NCBI RefSeq assembly: GCF_900113615.1
Contig: NZ_FOPZ01000020.1
Coordinates: forward strand, 1 to 63,835
Source: Halorubrum aquaticum
Lineage (GTDB): Archaea > Halobacteriota > Halobacteria > Halobacteriales > Haloferacaceae
Reading direction: 5' to 3'
DNA length: 63,835 nucleotides
Below the pieces are notes generated by a model. It was given only the letters and a program-made list of their open reading frames with translations, was not told the DNA's origin and did not search any database. Numbering within the stretch: position 1 is the first letter of the stretch; each line of letters starts with the position of its first letter. This document shows positions 33,838-42,789 of the stretch, piece by piece. The translations under genes were made by a program, and so were the position numbers.

Positions 33838-35262
33838 TCAGACCACGAGCGCGTCGAGGACGACCGCGAACAACAGGAGCCCGAGGTACGCGTTCGACGC
33901 GTGGAACGCCCGGAACGCCGCGGACTCGCTCCGCTCGTAGTGGAGCCGGACGACGGCCCACAGGAAGACCGCGCCGAGCGCCACGCCGACGAGCGCGTAC
34001 AGGCCGCCGAGCGGCTCGGCGACGAGTGCGAGCACCGCGGCGGCGACGAGCGTCGCCCCGAGGTACCAGATGACGTGCCGCCGGGTGGCGGTCTCGCCGC
34101 GAACGACGGGCATCATCGGGAAGCCGCCGCGCTCGTAGTCCTCCTTGTACGCCAGCGCGAGGTTGTAGAAGTGCGCGGGCGTCCACAGGAAGATCACGGC
34201 GGCGAGGAGCAGCCCGCCGCCCCCGACCTCGCCGGTGACCGCCGCCCAGCCGATGAGCGCCGGGAGCGCCCCCGCCGCCCCGCCGATGACGGTGTTCTGG
34301 ACCGTGTTCGGCTTCAAAACGAGCGTGTACACGACGCTGTAGAACAGGATCGCGACCAGCCCGAGCGCGGCGGTAAGCGGGTTCACGCTCCAGAACAGCC
34401 CGAGCGAGACCGCCGTCAACAGCCCGCCGAACGCGAGGGCGTGCGGGACCGGGACCAGATCGGTCGCCAGCGGGCGGTCGTTGGTCCGTTGCATCCGCCT
34501 GTCGACGTCGCGTTCGAACACGTGGTTGAACGTCCCGGACGCGCCGATCGAGAGCGCGCCGCCGACGAGCGTCGCCGCGACCGCGTACGGGGTGAACCCC
34601 GGACCGCCGGCCAGCGCCATCGCGGCGGCGGCGACGAGACAGAGCAGCCACATCAGCCGCGGCTTCATCAGTCGGAAGTACGCGGCCGCGGTGGCGCGCA
34701 GCCGGGGCACCGTCGCCGTCGGCACCGACGGCTCGGGAGCGTCCTCGACCGGGGGGAGGTGGTCCGTCCCCGGCTCGAAGTCGGTCGGCGCGTCGTCGGC
34801 GTCGCCGGTCGCGGCCTCGAGCCACCACGCCAGCGCCGCGAGGACGCTCGCGAAGATCGTCACGCCGAGGACGAGGTGGACCAGTCCGAGCGGGACCGCC
34901 CCGCCCGGCACCGTGAGCGAGGTCTCGCCGAGGGCGACGACCGCCCCGATCCCGGCCTGTGCCGGGAACAGCGCGAGCGCGAGGAGGAGCGCGGCGCGGA
35001 CGCGGCGGCTCGCACCGTCCCGGAACGCCAAGGCCGCGGAGGCGACGACGGAGACGCCGACGGCGGCCGCCAGCGCGCGGTGGCCGAGCGCGACCCAGGC
35101 CGCCGGCTCCGCGGGGAGCGCGAAGCCGCCGCCGCAGGCGGGCCAGCCGCCGCAGGCCGCCGCGGCGTCGGTCAGGGAGGTCGTCGCCCCGACGACGACG
35201 AGGAGGTACACGCCCATCGCCGCCGCGGCGAGGACCGCGGGGAACCGGTCGGGTATCGTCAC
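33838..35262 (-). CDS. ctaB: Fused haem A synthase-like / protohaem IX farnesyltransferase (CtaA-CtaB)
   Basis: 474 residues from GTG 35262. Residues 1-150 form a four-helix half-size CtaA/Cox15-like domain (CGGWPACGGG cysteine pair, ALGHRALAAAVG and GLVHLVLGVT with candidate haem-ligand histidines). After an acidic linker, residues from about 190 form the UbiA-type haem O synthase, with FNHVFERDVDRRMQRTNDRPLA (prenyl-diphosphate site) and YKEDYERGGFPMMP. The fusion would convert haem B to haem O and on to haem A for the oxidase encoded upstream. TATA box tatatatgg near 35288-35296. Confidence 0.88.
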   Translation of the reverse strand: MTIPDRFPAVLAAAAMGVYLLVVVGATTSLTDAAAACGGWPACGGGFALPAEPAAWVALGHRALAAAVGVSVVASAALAFRDGASRRVRAALLLALALFPAQAGIGAVVALGETSLTVPGGAVPLGLVHLVLGVTIFASVLAALAWWLEAATGDADDAPTDFEPGTDHLPPVEDAPEPSVPTATVPRLRATAAAYFRLMKPRLMWLLCLVAAAAMALAGGPGFTPYAVAATLVGGALSIGASGTFNHVFERDVDRRMQRTNDRPLATDLVPVPHALAFGGLLTAVSLGLFWSVNPLTAALGLVAILFYSVVYTLVLKPNTVQNTVIGGAAGALPALIGWAAVTGEVGGGGLLLAAVIFLWTPAHFYNLALAYKEDYERGGFPMMPVVRGETATRRHVIWYLGATLVAAAVLALVAEPLGGLYALVGVALGAVFLWAVVRLHYERSESAAFRAFHASNAYLGLLLFAVVLDALVV

Positions 35263-35362
35263 GTGGATCGGCTTGGGCGTCGGTCCATATATGTCCCGCG
35301 CTTCCGTCGGTCGTCGGTCGGCCGCGACGCCGCCCCGAACGGACCTCGGTTCGGGTGCGGCC

Positions 35363-35791
35363 TCACCCGCGACGCTCGAGGACCCGGTCGATGATGTCGC
35401 CCGTCGAGAGCAGCTCGTCGTCGTGTCCGGGTTCCCGGCCGGACGCCCGCTCGACGCGGCAGTCGATGCCCCGGTCCTCGAGCGCGGCCGCGATCGCGGC
35501 CGCGTCGTGGTGCTGGTCGAAGCCGAGCACGATGACGTCCGGGTCGATCGCCTCTATCGGCACGAAGATGTCCTCGTCGTGTCCGAGGTGGGCCTCGTCG
35601 ACGGCGGCGAGCGCGGCGACCATGTCGCGCCGCTGTCGGTCCGAGAGGATCGGCTCCGCCTTGTGGGTGACGTTCGATCCCCGTGCGACGATCGCGTGGA
35701 GCTCGTCGCCGTACGTCGCGGCGTCCTCGAGGTAGTGGACGTGGCCGGGGTGAAGCAGGTCGAAGGTTCCCTGCGCGACGACCCGCGTCAT
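35363..35791 (-). CDS. ribL: FAD synthetase RibL (archaeal cytidylyltransferase family)
   Basis: 142 residues. Nucleotidyltransferase motifs [18 protein letters not shown] (HxGH type) and [15 protein letters not shown]. Matches archaeal RibL, which adenylates FMN to FAD. Start ATG 35791 overlaps the stop of the JAMM gene (TGATG), so the two are translationally coupled. Confidence 0.88.
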   Translation of the reverse strand: MTRVVAQGTFDLLHPGHVHYLEDAATYGDELHAIVARGSNVTHKAEPILSDRQRRDMVAALAAVDEAHLGHDEDIFVPIEAIDPDVIVLGFDQHHDAAAIAAALEDRGIDCRVERASGREPGHDDELLSTGDIIDRVLERRG

Positions 35792-36309
35792 CGCAGCCAC
35801 GAGAGGAACCCGCCCCGGTCGTCGTTCGCGTCTCCCAGCTCGCGGTCGATGTCCTCCTGGGTGAAATCGAAGAAGTGCTCGTCGGGCATCTCGACGTCGA
35901 GCACCTCGAGGGTGCGCTGGTTCCCCTCGTTGTCGAACGCCTTCCAGTCGCCCCACCCGTAGGGCGCGCCGACGATGACGTGGACCTCGCCCTGTCCGAA
36001 CGTCGCGAGGTCGGCGTCGCTCGGCCGGAGCACGCCGTTCGGGTGCGAGTGGACCGACCCGACCGAGCGCATGTCGTTCGGCTTCATGTGGGACCTGACC
36101 GACGCGCTCATCGGCGAGGACTCCGTTCCGGGGATGACGAGGACGTCCGTGATGACCTGGCCGTCCCGGTCGATGTCGAGGGCGCTCGCGTCGTCCGCGC
36201 GGAGGAACCCCATGTACTCGTTGGGGTGGGTCGCCTCGCTGGCCTCGAGGACGAACTCCATCGTCTCCCGGGCGATCCCGAGGAGGTCGTCCGACCGGAA
36301 CAGTCGCAT
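35788..36309 (-). CDS. JAMM/MPN+ metalloprotease (desampylase-like)
   Basis: 173 residues with a full JAMM zinc site: Glu in [10 protein letters not shown] near residue 31 and the [16 protein letters not shown] motif (HxHxxxxxxSxxD). Archaeal JAMM proteins remove ubiquitin-like SAMP tags from proteins; that activity is likely but not shown. The C-terminal extension ([12 protein letters not shown]) is acidic. ATG 36309 is chosen; an upstream ATG nine codons earlier adds only basic residues. Coupled to ribL. Confidence 0.85.
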   Translation of the reverse strand: MRLFRSDDLLGIARETMEFVLEASEATHPNEYMGFLRADDASALDIDRDGQVITDVLVIPGTESSPMSASVRSHMKPNDMRSVGSVHSHPNGVLRPSDADLATFGQGEVHVIVGAPYGWGDWKAFDNEGNQRTLEVLDVEMPDEHFFDFTQEDIDRELGDANDDRGGFLSWLR

Positions 36310-36447
36310 GCCTCGAGACACTCGCCGTCGACTCATATGGGTTCCGGACCGCCGGGCCGCGACCCGGCCGCGACCGCCGCCTCGACGGCCTCCGTCCGGC
36401 GAGCACGATATAACAAGCTTAACACCGTCCGATCCCGAACGACGTGT

Positions 36448-38397
36448 ATGAGCGAGCACACCGCCGGGGATTCCGGCATGCGGGACGATTCGAGTCCCGA
36501 ACCCGACGCCGTGAGGGCGGAGGGGAAACCCGAGGACCGGGACGTCGTCTACGACCTCGCGCCCGACTGTACCCTCGAGGACGTCGAGACCGACGCGCTG
36601 TATCACGCCGCCGTCAACGGCGTCGTCGAGTACGGCGTCTTCGTCGACGTCTCCGACGCCGTGAGCGGGCTCGTCCACGAGTCGAACCTCGAGGGCGAGT
36701 ACGCGGTCGGTGACCGGCTGATCGTCCGGCTGACCGAGGTCAAGGAGAACGGCGACGTCGCCTTCGACGAGGCGTCGCCGGGCGGCTACACGACCGAGAC
36801 GGTCGAACACGAGCCGACGATCTCGCGCGTTCGCGGGCTCGTTCCCGGCGACGAGGTGACCGTCGAGGGCGAGGTCGTCCAGACGAAACAGACGGGCGGG
36901 CCGACCATCTTCGGCGTCGCCGACGCCTCCGGCGTCGTCTCGTGTGCCGCCTTCGAGGAGGCGGGCGTGCGGGCGTACCCCGGGATCGAGGTGGGCGACA
37001 TGGTCCACGTCTCCGGGACCGTCGAGACGCGTGAGGGCGGACTCCAGCTCGAGGTCGATTCGCTGAAGGGGCTCTCCGGAGAGCGGGAGACGGAGGCGAG
37101 AGACCGGTTCGAGGCGGTACTCGAGGAGCGCGCGGAACCGGCCGACGTGGACCCACTCGTCGAGTGGGAGGCGTTCGAGTCGATCCACGACGACCTCCGC
37201 GAGTTGGCCCGGCTGCTCCGGCGAACCGTGCTCTCCGGACGGCCGATCCGGGTCCGCCACCACGCCGACGGCGACGGCATGTGCGCGGCGATCCCGGTCC
37301 AGTTGGCGCTCGAACGGCTCGTCCGCGAGGTCCACGAGGACCCGGACGCCTCCCAGCACCTCTTCAAGCGGCTCCCGAGCAAGGCCCCCTACTACGAGAT
37401 GGAGGACGTCACCCGCGACCTCAACTTCGCGCTCGAGGGGCGCGCCCGCCACGGCCGGAAGCTCCCGCTCCTGCTCATGCTCGACAACGGGTCGACGGAG
37501 GAGGACGTCCCCGCCTACGAGAACCTCACGCACTACGACATCCCGATCGCGGTCGTCGACCACCACCATCCCGACCCGGAGGCGGTCGCCCCGCTGCTCG
37601 ACGCCCACGTCAACCCGTACCTCCACGGCGAGGACTACCGGGTCACCACCGGCATGATGTGCGTCGAGCTCGCCCGGCTGATCGACCCGTCGCTCACCGA
37701 GGAGCTCGAACACGTCCCGGCCGTCGCCGGGCTCTCCGACCGGTCGAAGGCCGAGGCGATGGACGAGTACGTGGACCTGGCCGCCGAGGCCGGCTACGGG
37801 AAGGACGACCTCCTCGACATCGGCGAGGCGCTCGATTACGCCGCCCACTGGCTGCGCTACTCCGAGGGGAAGACGCTCGTCAACGACGCCTTGAACGTCG
37901 GCTGTGACGACCCCGAGCGCCACGAGGAGCTCGTCGAGTTCCTCTCCGAGCGCGCCGAACGCGACGTGGACCGCCAGCTCGAGGCCGTCGACGAGCACGT
38001 CGAACACGAGCGGCTCGCCTCCGGCGCGCACCTCTACCGGATCGACGTCGACGAGTACGCCCACCGGTTCACGTACCCCGCGCCGGGGAAGACGACCGGC
38101 GAGTTACACGACACGAGAGTTCAGGAGACGGGCGACCCCGTCATCACGATCGGGTACGGCCCGGACTTCGCCGTCCTCCGCTCGGACGGCGTCCGGCTCG
38201 ACATCCCGACGATGGTCACCGAGCTGAACGAGGAGCTCCCCGAGGCGGGCGTCTCCGGCGGCGGCCACCTCGTCGTCGGCTCGATCAAGTTCGTGAAGGG
38301 TCGGCGCGAGGCCGTCATCGACGCGCTCGTCGAGAAGATGGCCGACGCGGAGATCGACGAGGCCCTCTCGTCGACGGCCGTCATCGACGACGACTGA
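36448..38397 (+). CDS. DHH/DHHA1 phosphoesterase with S1 and OB domains (RecJ-like)
   Basis: 649 residues. Order: S1-type RNA-binding domain (about 45-115, VEYGVFVDVSDAVSGLVHESNL), an OB-fold nucleic-acid-binding domain (about 130-200), then a DHH core with RVRHHADGDGMCAAI, MLDNGSTEEDV, VVDHHHPDP and the C-terminal DHHA1 domain ending GVSGGGHLVVGSIKFV. This is the archaeal RecJ-related family that includes GAN and RecJ-type exonucleases; here the S1 domain points to RNA or RNA-DNA substrates. TATA-like gcttaaca at 36417-36424, 24-31 bases before ATG 36448. Confidence 0.9.
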   Translation: MSEHTAGDSGMRDDSSPEPDAVRAEGKPEDRDVVYDLAPDCTLEDVETDALYHAAVNGVVEYGVFVDVSDAVSGLVHESNLEGEYAVGDRLIVRLTEVKENGDVAFDEASPGGYTTETVEHEPTISRVRGLVPGDEVTVEGEVVQTKQTGGPTIFGVADASGVVSCAAFEEAGVRAYPGIEVGDMVHVSGTVETREGGLQLEVDSLKGLSGERETEARDRFEAVLEERAEPADVDPLVEWEAFESIHDDLRELARLLRRTVLSGRPIRVRHHADGDGMCAAIPVQLALERLVREVHEDPDASQHLFKRLPSKAPYYEMEDVTRDLNFALEGRARHGRKLPLLLMLDNGSTEEDVPAYENLTHYDIPIAVVDHHHPDPEAVAPLLDAHVNPYLHGEDYRVTTGMMCVELARLIDPSLTEELEHVPAVAGLSDRSKAEAMDEYVDLAAEAGYGKDDLLDIGEALDYAAHWLRYSEGKTLVNDALNVGCDDPERHEELVEFLSERAERDVDRQLEAVDEHVEHERLASGAHLYRIDVDEYAHRFTYPAPGKTTGELHDTRVQETGDPVITIGYGPDFAVLRSDGVRLDIPTMVTELNEELPEAGVSGGGHLVVGSIKFVKGRREAVIDALVEKMADAEIDEALSSTAVIDDD

Positions 38398-38424
38398 GCC
38401 GGCGAGCCTTTCGCTCGATCCCGT

Positions 38425-40191
38425 TCACGCGAACGCCACCTCGCGACGAGCGACCGCTCCGGCGACGACCACCGTCCCGAGCAGTCCGCCGACGGTTCCG
38501 ACCGGCAGGTGGACGCCGCCGCCGCGCCAGTCGGCCGCGTACGTCCGGGCGTAGAAGTCGGCGACGCCCGCGTTCTCGACGGCGAGGAGCACCTCGCGGT
38601 TCTCCGTCGTCGCTCCCTCGTTCCAGTTGAGACTCCCCACGACGGCGGTGTCGTCGACCACGAGCCCCTTGGCGTGGACCTTCTCGTACCGGCCGCGCGG
38701 CTCCGCGACGGCGACCTCGATCGGTTCATCGGACAGCGCCTCCGCCAGCTCGCGGTTCTCCTCGCGGTCGTACCACGCGTTCGACAACAGGAGGTGGACG
38801 TCGACGCCGCGGTCGGCCGCGCGGCGAAGCGCCCGGACGATCCGGCCGTCCGGCCCGCCCGTCCGCGGGACGATCGCGAGGACGCGGTCGTCGGCGGCGT
38901 CGATCCGCTCGACGAGTCGGTCGCCCGCGTTGCCGGGCGCGGTGAGCAGTTCCACGTCCGCGGGCGCTGGCGTCGGCGGATCGAACCGTGTGGGATACAG
39001 TCGGTCCTCGTCTCCCGAGCCTTCGCCGTCGCCGTCGTCGTCCCCGTACCTCGGCGGGCCGTGAAACGTCGTCTCCTCGCGAAACGCGCGCCAGGACCGG
39101 GTGTCGGGACCGGTCGCGTCGTTCTCGAAGAGCGCCGCGAGGTCCTCGGCGACCGCCGGGTCGTCCGCGATCACGCCCCAGCCGCGGTTCGACTCCCCGC
39201 CGGTCCCCGACCGCTTCCAGTTCTCCGTGAGCACGACCGCCCGGTCGTCGGCGACCGCGTACTTGGCGTGGTGAAACCGGAACCGGTCCGGGTCGCCGTC
39301 GAGGACGCGCACCTCGACGCCGGCGTCGACGAGCCGGTCGGCGACGCGCGCGCCTCGCCGGGGGAAGCCGCCGACCGGGGTTCCCTCCAGCAGGACCCGC
39401 ACGTCCGCCCCGCGAGCGGCCGCGTCGACGAGTCGGTCCGCAACGCGCTCGGACTCGATCGTGTAGCCGGCGAGGTAGATCCGATCGTCCGCGGTCGCGA
39501 GCGGCTCGACGGGCGTCGCCGGGGTGTCCGGGAGGACGAACGGCGTCACCGACGCGCCGGAGACGCGCTCCGGCTCGCGCGGCTCGTACCCGATCGGTCG
39601 CCACTCGCCCCACGTCGCTCGCCAGCGGTACCCCTCCCGAACGCGGCCGTACTCGACGACGTCGACGGCGTCGCCGTCGCGGCGCAGTTCGATCCGGTCG
39701 CCGCTCGCCGAGAGCGGGAAGTACGCGTCGAGTTGTCGGGCCCCCGGCGGCGTCTCCTCGCCTCTCCCCGCGGCGAGGTGGTCACGCGCGAGCTTCGGCT
39801 CCATCGAGAGCGCGACCGTTCCGTTCGCGTCGGGCGGGAGCATCGCGTCGTGGTAGCCGTCCGAGAGCGACCAATTTCCCGGTTCCGGGAGCCGAACGAC
39901 GAGGTACTCGCCGCGATTGCCCTCGGTGGTCGGGTTGGGATACAGCTCGAGGATCCGCGGATCGGAGGGATCGGCCGTGCGGTTCGCCGCGCCGGACGAC
40001 GCCGTCGTCTCGTCGGTCGGCGGCTCGGATTCGATCGCTCCGGGCGACCCCGTCGGCGCGGCCGCTCCCGCCACGCCGGCGACGCCCGCGGCCGACGCGA
40101 CGGTCGCGAGCAGGACCGCGACCGCGACGGCGACCCGGACGGCGCGACCGGACCGAACTGACCGACGGGATCGGTCGATCGAGGGAGGCAT
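38425..40191 (-). CDS. Secreted/anchored phospholipase D-like protein
   Basis: 588 residues. N-terminal signal/membrane segment (VRVAVAVAVLLATVASAAG), a lamin-tail-like region (LELYPNPTTEGNRGEYLVVRLPEPG), and two PLD modules with HxK motifs: FHHAKYAVADDRAVVLTENW and YEKVHAKGLVVDDTAVVGSLNW. A C-terminal hydrophobic helix (LPVGTVGGLLGTVVVAGAVA) ends in RREVAFA, which suggests membrane retention. Likely an extracytoplasmic phosphodiesterase or nuclease. Leaderless promoter: gcttatacc on the minus strand at 40214-40222. Confidence 0.87.
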   Translation of the reverse strand: MPPSIDRSRRSVRSGRAVRVAVAVAVLLATVASAAGVAGVAGAAAPTGSPGAIESEPPTDETTASSGAANRTADPSDPRILELYPNPTTEGNRGEYLVVRLPEPGNWSLSDGYHDAMLPPDANGTVALSMEPKLARDHLAAGRGEETPPGARQLDAYFPLSASGDRIELRRDGDAVDVVEYGRVREGYRWRATWGEWRPIGYEPREPERVSGASVTPFVLPDTPATPVEPLATADDRIYLAGYTIESERVADRLVDAAARGADVRVLLEGTPVGGFPRRGARVADRLVDAGVEVRVLDGDPDRFRFHHAKYAVADDRAVVLTENWKRSGTGGESNRGWGVIADDPAVAEDLAALFENDATGPDTRSWRAFREETTFHGPPRYGDDDGDGEGSGDEDRLYPTRFDPPTPAPADVELLTAPGNAGDRLVERIDAADDRVLAIVPRTGGPDGRIVRALRRAADRGVDVHLLLSNAWYDREENRELAEALSDEPIEVAVAEPRGRYEKVHAKGLVVDDTAVVGSLNWNEGATTENREVLLAVENAGVADFYARTYAADWRGGGVHLPVGTVGGLLGTVVVAGAVARREVAFA

Positions 40192-40213
40192 ACGGGCTCT
40201 GGTTGCGGTATCC

Positions 40214-40268
40214 GGTATAAGCGGTCGGGTGCCCCCTCGTGGTACCACGACCCTCGCAAGGGTTATCC
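40214..40268. promoter_or_regulatory. Divergent promoters of PLD gene and cspA
   Basis: ggtataagc (40214-40222) reads on the minus strand as the TATA box of the PLD-like gene, 23-31 bases from its ATG. ggttatcc (40261-40268) is the TATA-like box of cspA, 27-34 bases before ATG 40295. Confidence 0.55.
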
Positions 40269-40294
40269 CCGAATCGGTCGTACGTTTGTTTGCA

Positions 40295-40489
40295 ATGGCA
40301 AACGGAAAGGTTGATTTCTTCAACGACACTGGCGGCTACGGTTTCATTTCGGCTGAGGACGAGGACGATGACGTGTTCTTCCACATGGAAGACGTTGGCG
40401 GCCCGGACCTCGAAGAGGGACAGGAGCTCGAGTTCGACATCGAGTCGTCGCCGAAAGGCCCCCGCGCGACGAACGTCGTCCGCAACTAA
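40295..40489 (+). CDS. cspA: Cold shock domain protein CspA
   Basis: 64 residues, a complete cold-shock OB fold: GKVDFFNDTGGYGFISAED (RNP1 KGYGFI variant), DVFFHMEDVGG (RNP2) and FDIESSPKGPRATNV. Binds single-stranded RNA/DNA as an RNA chaperone. Codon use is more AT-rich than the neighbours, which is common for highly expressed small haloarchaeal genes. Putative leaderless start. Confidence 0.95.
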   Translation: MANGKVDFFNDTGGYGFISAEDEDDDVFFHMEDVGGPDLEEGQELEFDIESSPKGPRATNVVRN

Positions 40490-40730
40490 GCTCCGTCGGG
40501 CGACCGTCGCCCCGAGACCTCACACGACGACCATCGAGCCCGTTTCGTCCTCATCGGAGGGCGCCCGGACGCGACCCAGTTTCTCACGCATATCACGCAC
40601 GGAGCAGCGTCCGCGTCGGACGCCGAGCCGTCGCTGACGTCGATGTCGACGCATCCTCGAGCCGACGGCTACGAGCGGTTCGAAGGCGATTCGCGGTTCG
40701 AAACGAGGGAAACGAGACCCGATCGACCGA
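40490..40730. other. Intergenic region downstream of cspA
   Basis: 241 bases between the convergent cspA and HEAT-repeat genes. A minus-strand 23-codon frame (40520-40591, ending GSMVVV) is present but lacks a clear promoter or family support. No RNA gene seen. Confidence 0.4.
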
Positions 40731-42227
40731 CTACGCCGGCGTCGCCGCGGCGTCGAGGGTCGCCTGCGCCTTCTCGGCTTCCGTCTGGACGATGAACGAG
40801 CGTTCGTCGGCGTACTCGGCGACCGCCTCGAGCGCTTCACGGGTGCCGATCTGTCGGAGCGCCCAGCCGGCCGCCGCGCGGACGTCGTCCGAGTCGTCCT
40901 CGGCGAGCGCGTCGGCGAGCGGGTCGATCGCTCGGGTGTCGCCGATGAGTCCGAGCGCGCGCGCGGCGAGCGGCCGGACGTGGTCGTTCTCCATCGTCAG
41001 CTTCTCGGCGAGCGGACCGACCGCGTCGGTCGCGCCGATCTCGCCGAGCGCCTTGAACGTCGCCTTCTGGAGCTGCGGGTTCGAGTCCTCGTCGACGTAC
41101 TCGAGGAGCGTCTCGACCGCATCCGCCGCCGCCATCTTCCCGAGGATCCGGATCGCGAACTGGTCGCGCTTGCCCGCACGCCCGAGCAGTTCCTCGAGCG
41201 ACGCCTCGGTCTTCCCGCGCTTGCCCATGCGCTCGAGCGCCTCGAGACAGTGCCGTTCCATGAACTCCGACTGGAGCGCGTCGAGCGCGAGCAGGATCAT
41301 GTCGACGTTGCCCCGCGCCTCGTGTTCCTTCAGCGCGGCCCACTCGACCGGGTAGTCCTTGTAGTGGCCGAGCACGTCGTAGTAGCCCTGCGCGCGGAGT
41401 TGCTCGTGGGTCTCGAGGTCGTCCCACTCCTCGGCGTCCTCCAGCCCGTTCTCGAGGGCGTCCGTCGCCTCCAGCAGCGCCGCGATCGTCTCCGCGTCGT
41501 CGTCGGGGTCGAGACCCGCGCCGTCGATCCCCGCCTCGACGGCGTCGAGGGCGTCGACGAGGACGGCGATCCGGTCGTCGTCGGTCCCGTCGCCGTCGTT
41601 TCCGTCGTCACCGTTCTCGTCGTTGCCGGCCTCAGTCTCGCCGTCCGCGTCGGTGTCGTCGTCAGCGTCGTCGGCGTCGACCTCGTCCGTCTCGTCCGCG
41701 TCCGCCGCGTCCGGATCCGTCTCGATCGCGTCCGCATCGATGGCGTCGTCGACCGCCTCCGCGGCCGCGTCGACGAACGTCTCGACCGCGTCGGCCGCGT
41801 CTCCGCGGCCCTCGGCGGTCCACTCGGTGTCCTCGAGCGTCGAGGCCGCCGTCCCGATCGCCTCGACGACGTCCTCGGCGTAGGGGCCGCGGGCGTCCTC
41901 GACTCCCTCGCGGAGCTCCGCGATCCGGTCCTCGAGGTCGCCGCGCGGGTCGTCGGCGTCCTCGTCGTCCTCGTCGGGTTCGGGGAGGTCGGCGTCCGCC
42001 AGGGCGTCCTCGGCGTCGTCGAGCAGCGCCTCGACGTCGTCGAGGTCCGCCTCGGTCTCGGCGTCCTCGAGCAGCGCCTCGATCTCCTCGAGGTACTCGG
42101 TCAGGGACTCCTCGGTCGCCTCGTCGGGGAGCGTCGGGGCGGTCGCCTCGGGCTCGTCGGCCTCCGCCGTGTCGGCGGCGTCGGCCTCCTCGGAGGCGTC
42201 GGCCGGCTCGTCGTCGCCGTTGCTCAT
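40731..42227 (-). CDS. HEAT-repeat protein with long acidic N-terminal region
   Basis: 498 residues. The first 270 are extremely Asp/Glu/Ala-rich with heptad-like helices (EIEALLEDAETEADLDDVEA). A run of Asp, Glu, Gly and Asn follows. The C-terminal 220 residues form about five HEAT/PBS-lyase-type repeats (LKEHEARGNVDMILLALDAL, ATFKALGEIGATDAVGPLAE, AARALGLIGDTRAIDPLADAL, AAGWALRQIGTREALEAV). A protein-interaction scaffold. ATG 42227 fits a leaderless transcript from the TATA-like cttaatgg near 42250. Confidence 0.82.
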   Translation of the reverse strand: MSNGDDEPADASEEADAADTAEADEPEATAPTLPDEATEESLTEYLEEIEALLEDAETEADLDDVEALLDDAEDALADADLPEPDEDDEDADDPRGDLEDRIAELREGVEDARGPYAEDVVEAIGTAASTLEDTEWTAEGRGDAADAVETFVDAAAEAVDDAIDADAIETDPDAADADETDEVDADDADDDTDADGETEAGNDENGDDGNDGDGTDDDRIAVLVDALDAVEAGIDGAGLDPDDDAETIAALLEATDALENGLEDAEEWDDLETHEQLRAQGYYDVLGHYKDYPVEWAALKEHEARGNVDMILLALDALQSEFMERHCLEALERMGKRGKTEASLEELLGRAGKRDQFAIRILGKMAAADAVETLLEYVDEDSNPQLQKATFKALGEIGATDAVGPLAEKLTMENDHVRPLAARALGLIGDTRAIDPLADALAEDDSDDVRAAAGWALRQIGTREALEAVAEYADERSFIVQTEAEKAQATLDAAATPA

Positions 42228-42459
42228 ATACCGGAGAATGCGCGCGTCGTCCATTAAGACGTTTCCCTTCGCGGCGGTCCGCTCGCCGAGCGCGTCCCCA
42301 CCGCGCCGGGGCCGCAGTCCGGACGACGTGCCGGGGCCGCAGCCCGGACCGAACGCGCCGCGGTCCGGACCGGACACGCCGCGTAGCCGACCACGGCGGC
42401 GACGCTCGAACGATCACCGACGGGGTACACGGAGGGCGGGACCCCGAGCGGGAGGACGG

Positions 42460-42621
42460 CTACCGTTCGATCTCGACCGTCAGATCGGTCGCGATCCAGG
42501 CGTCGGTGTTGCCTTCCTCGATGAAGACGGTCCGGTCGGGCGTGGTGTGGTTCATCGCCACGGCCGGCGGTTCGTCGTCCGGAGCGTTGCGGTCGCGTTC
42601 GACGCGTTCTCCGCTACTCAT
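42460..42621 (-). CDS. Short haloarchaeal protein (DUF7331-like), unknown function
   Basis: 53 residues from ATG 42621. Acidic/basic N-terminus, then TVFIEEGNTDAWIATDLTVEIER. The end pattern (a short beta hairpin with NxxAWI) resembles a family of tiny conserved haloarchaeal proteins. A good leaderless promoter (cctataacc on the minus strand, 42646-42654) lies 25-33 bases upstream, which supports expression. Confidence 0.6.
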   Translation of the reverse strand: MSSGERVERDRNAPDDEPPAVAMNHTTPDRTVFIEEGNTDAWIATDLTVEIER

Positions 42622-42789
42622 TATCGGCCGCTCGGGGACGGGAGGGGTTATAGGTTTCGGTCGGCCTAAACCATGTGGCCGACGCGGGAAGCGCTCGGCG
42701 TGCGGATCGGTCGGATCCCGGGCCGGTGATGGCGGCGATCCGGGCGGGATATCGGAGGGCATTACCCCGACGGCGGCGTGGATCCGACG

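Noticed and set aside
40520-40591. A 23-codon frame on the minus strand between cspA and the HEAT-repeat gene
   Set aside because: Short, no promoter-like element at a suitable distance and no recognised family; left as intergenic.
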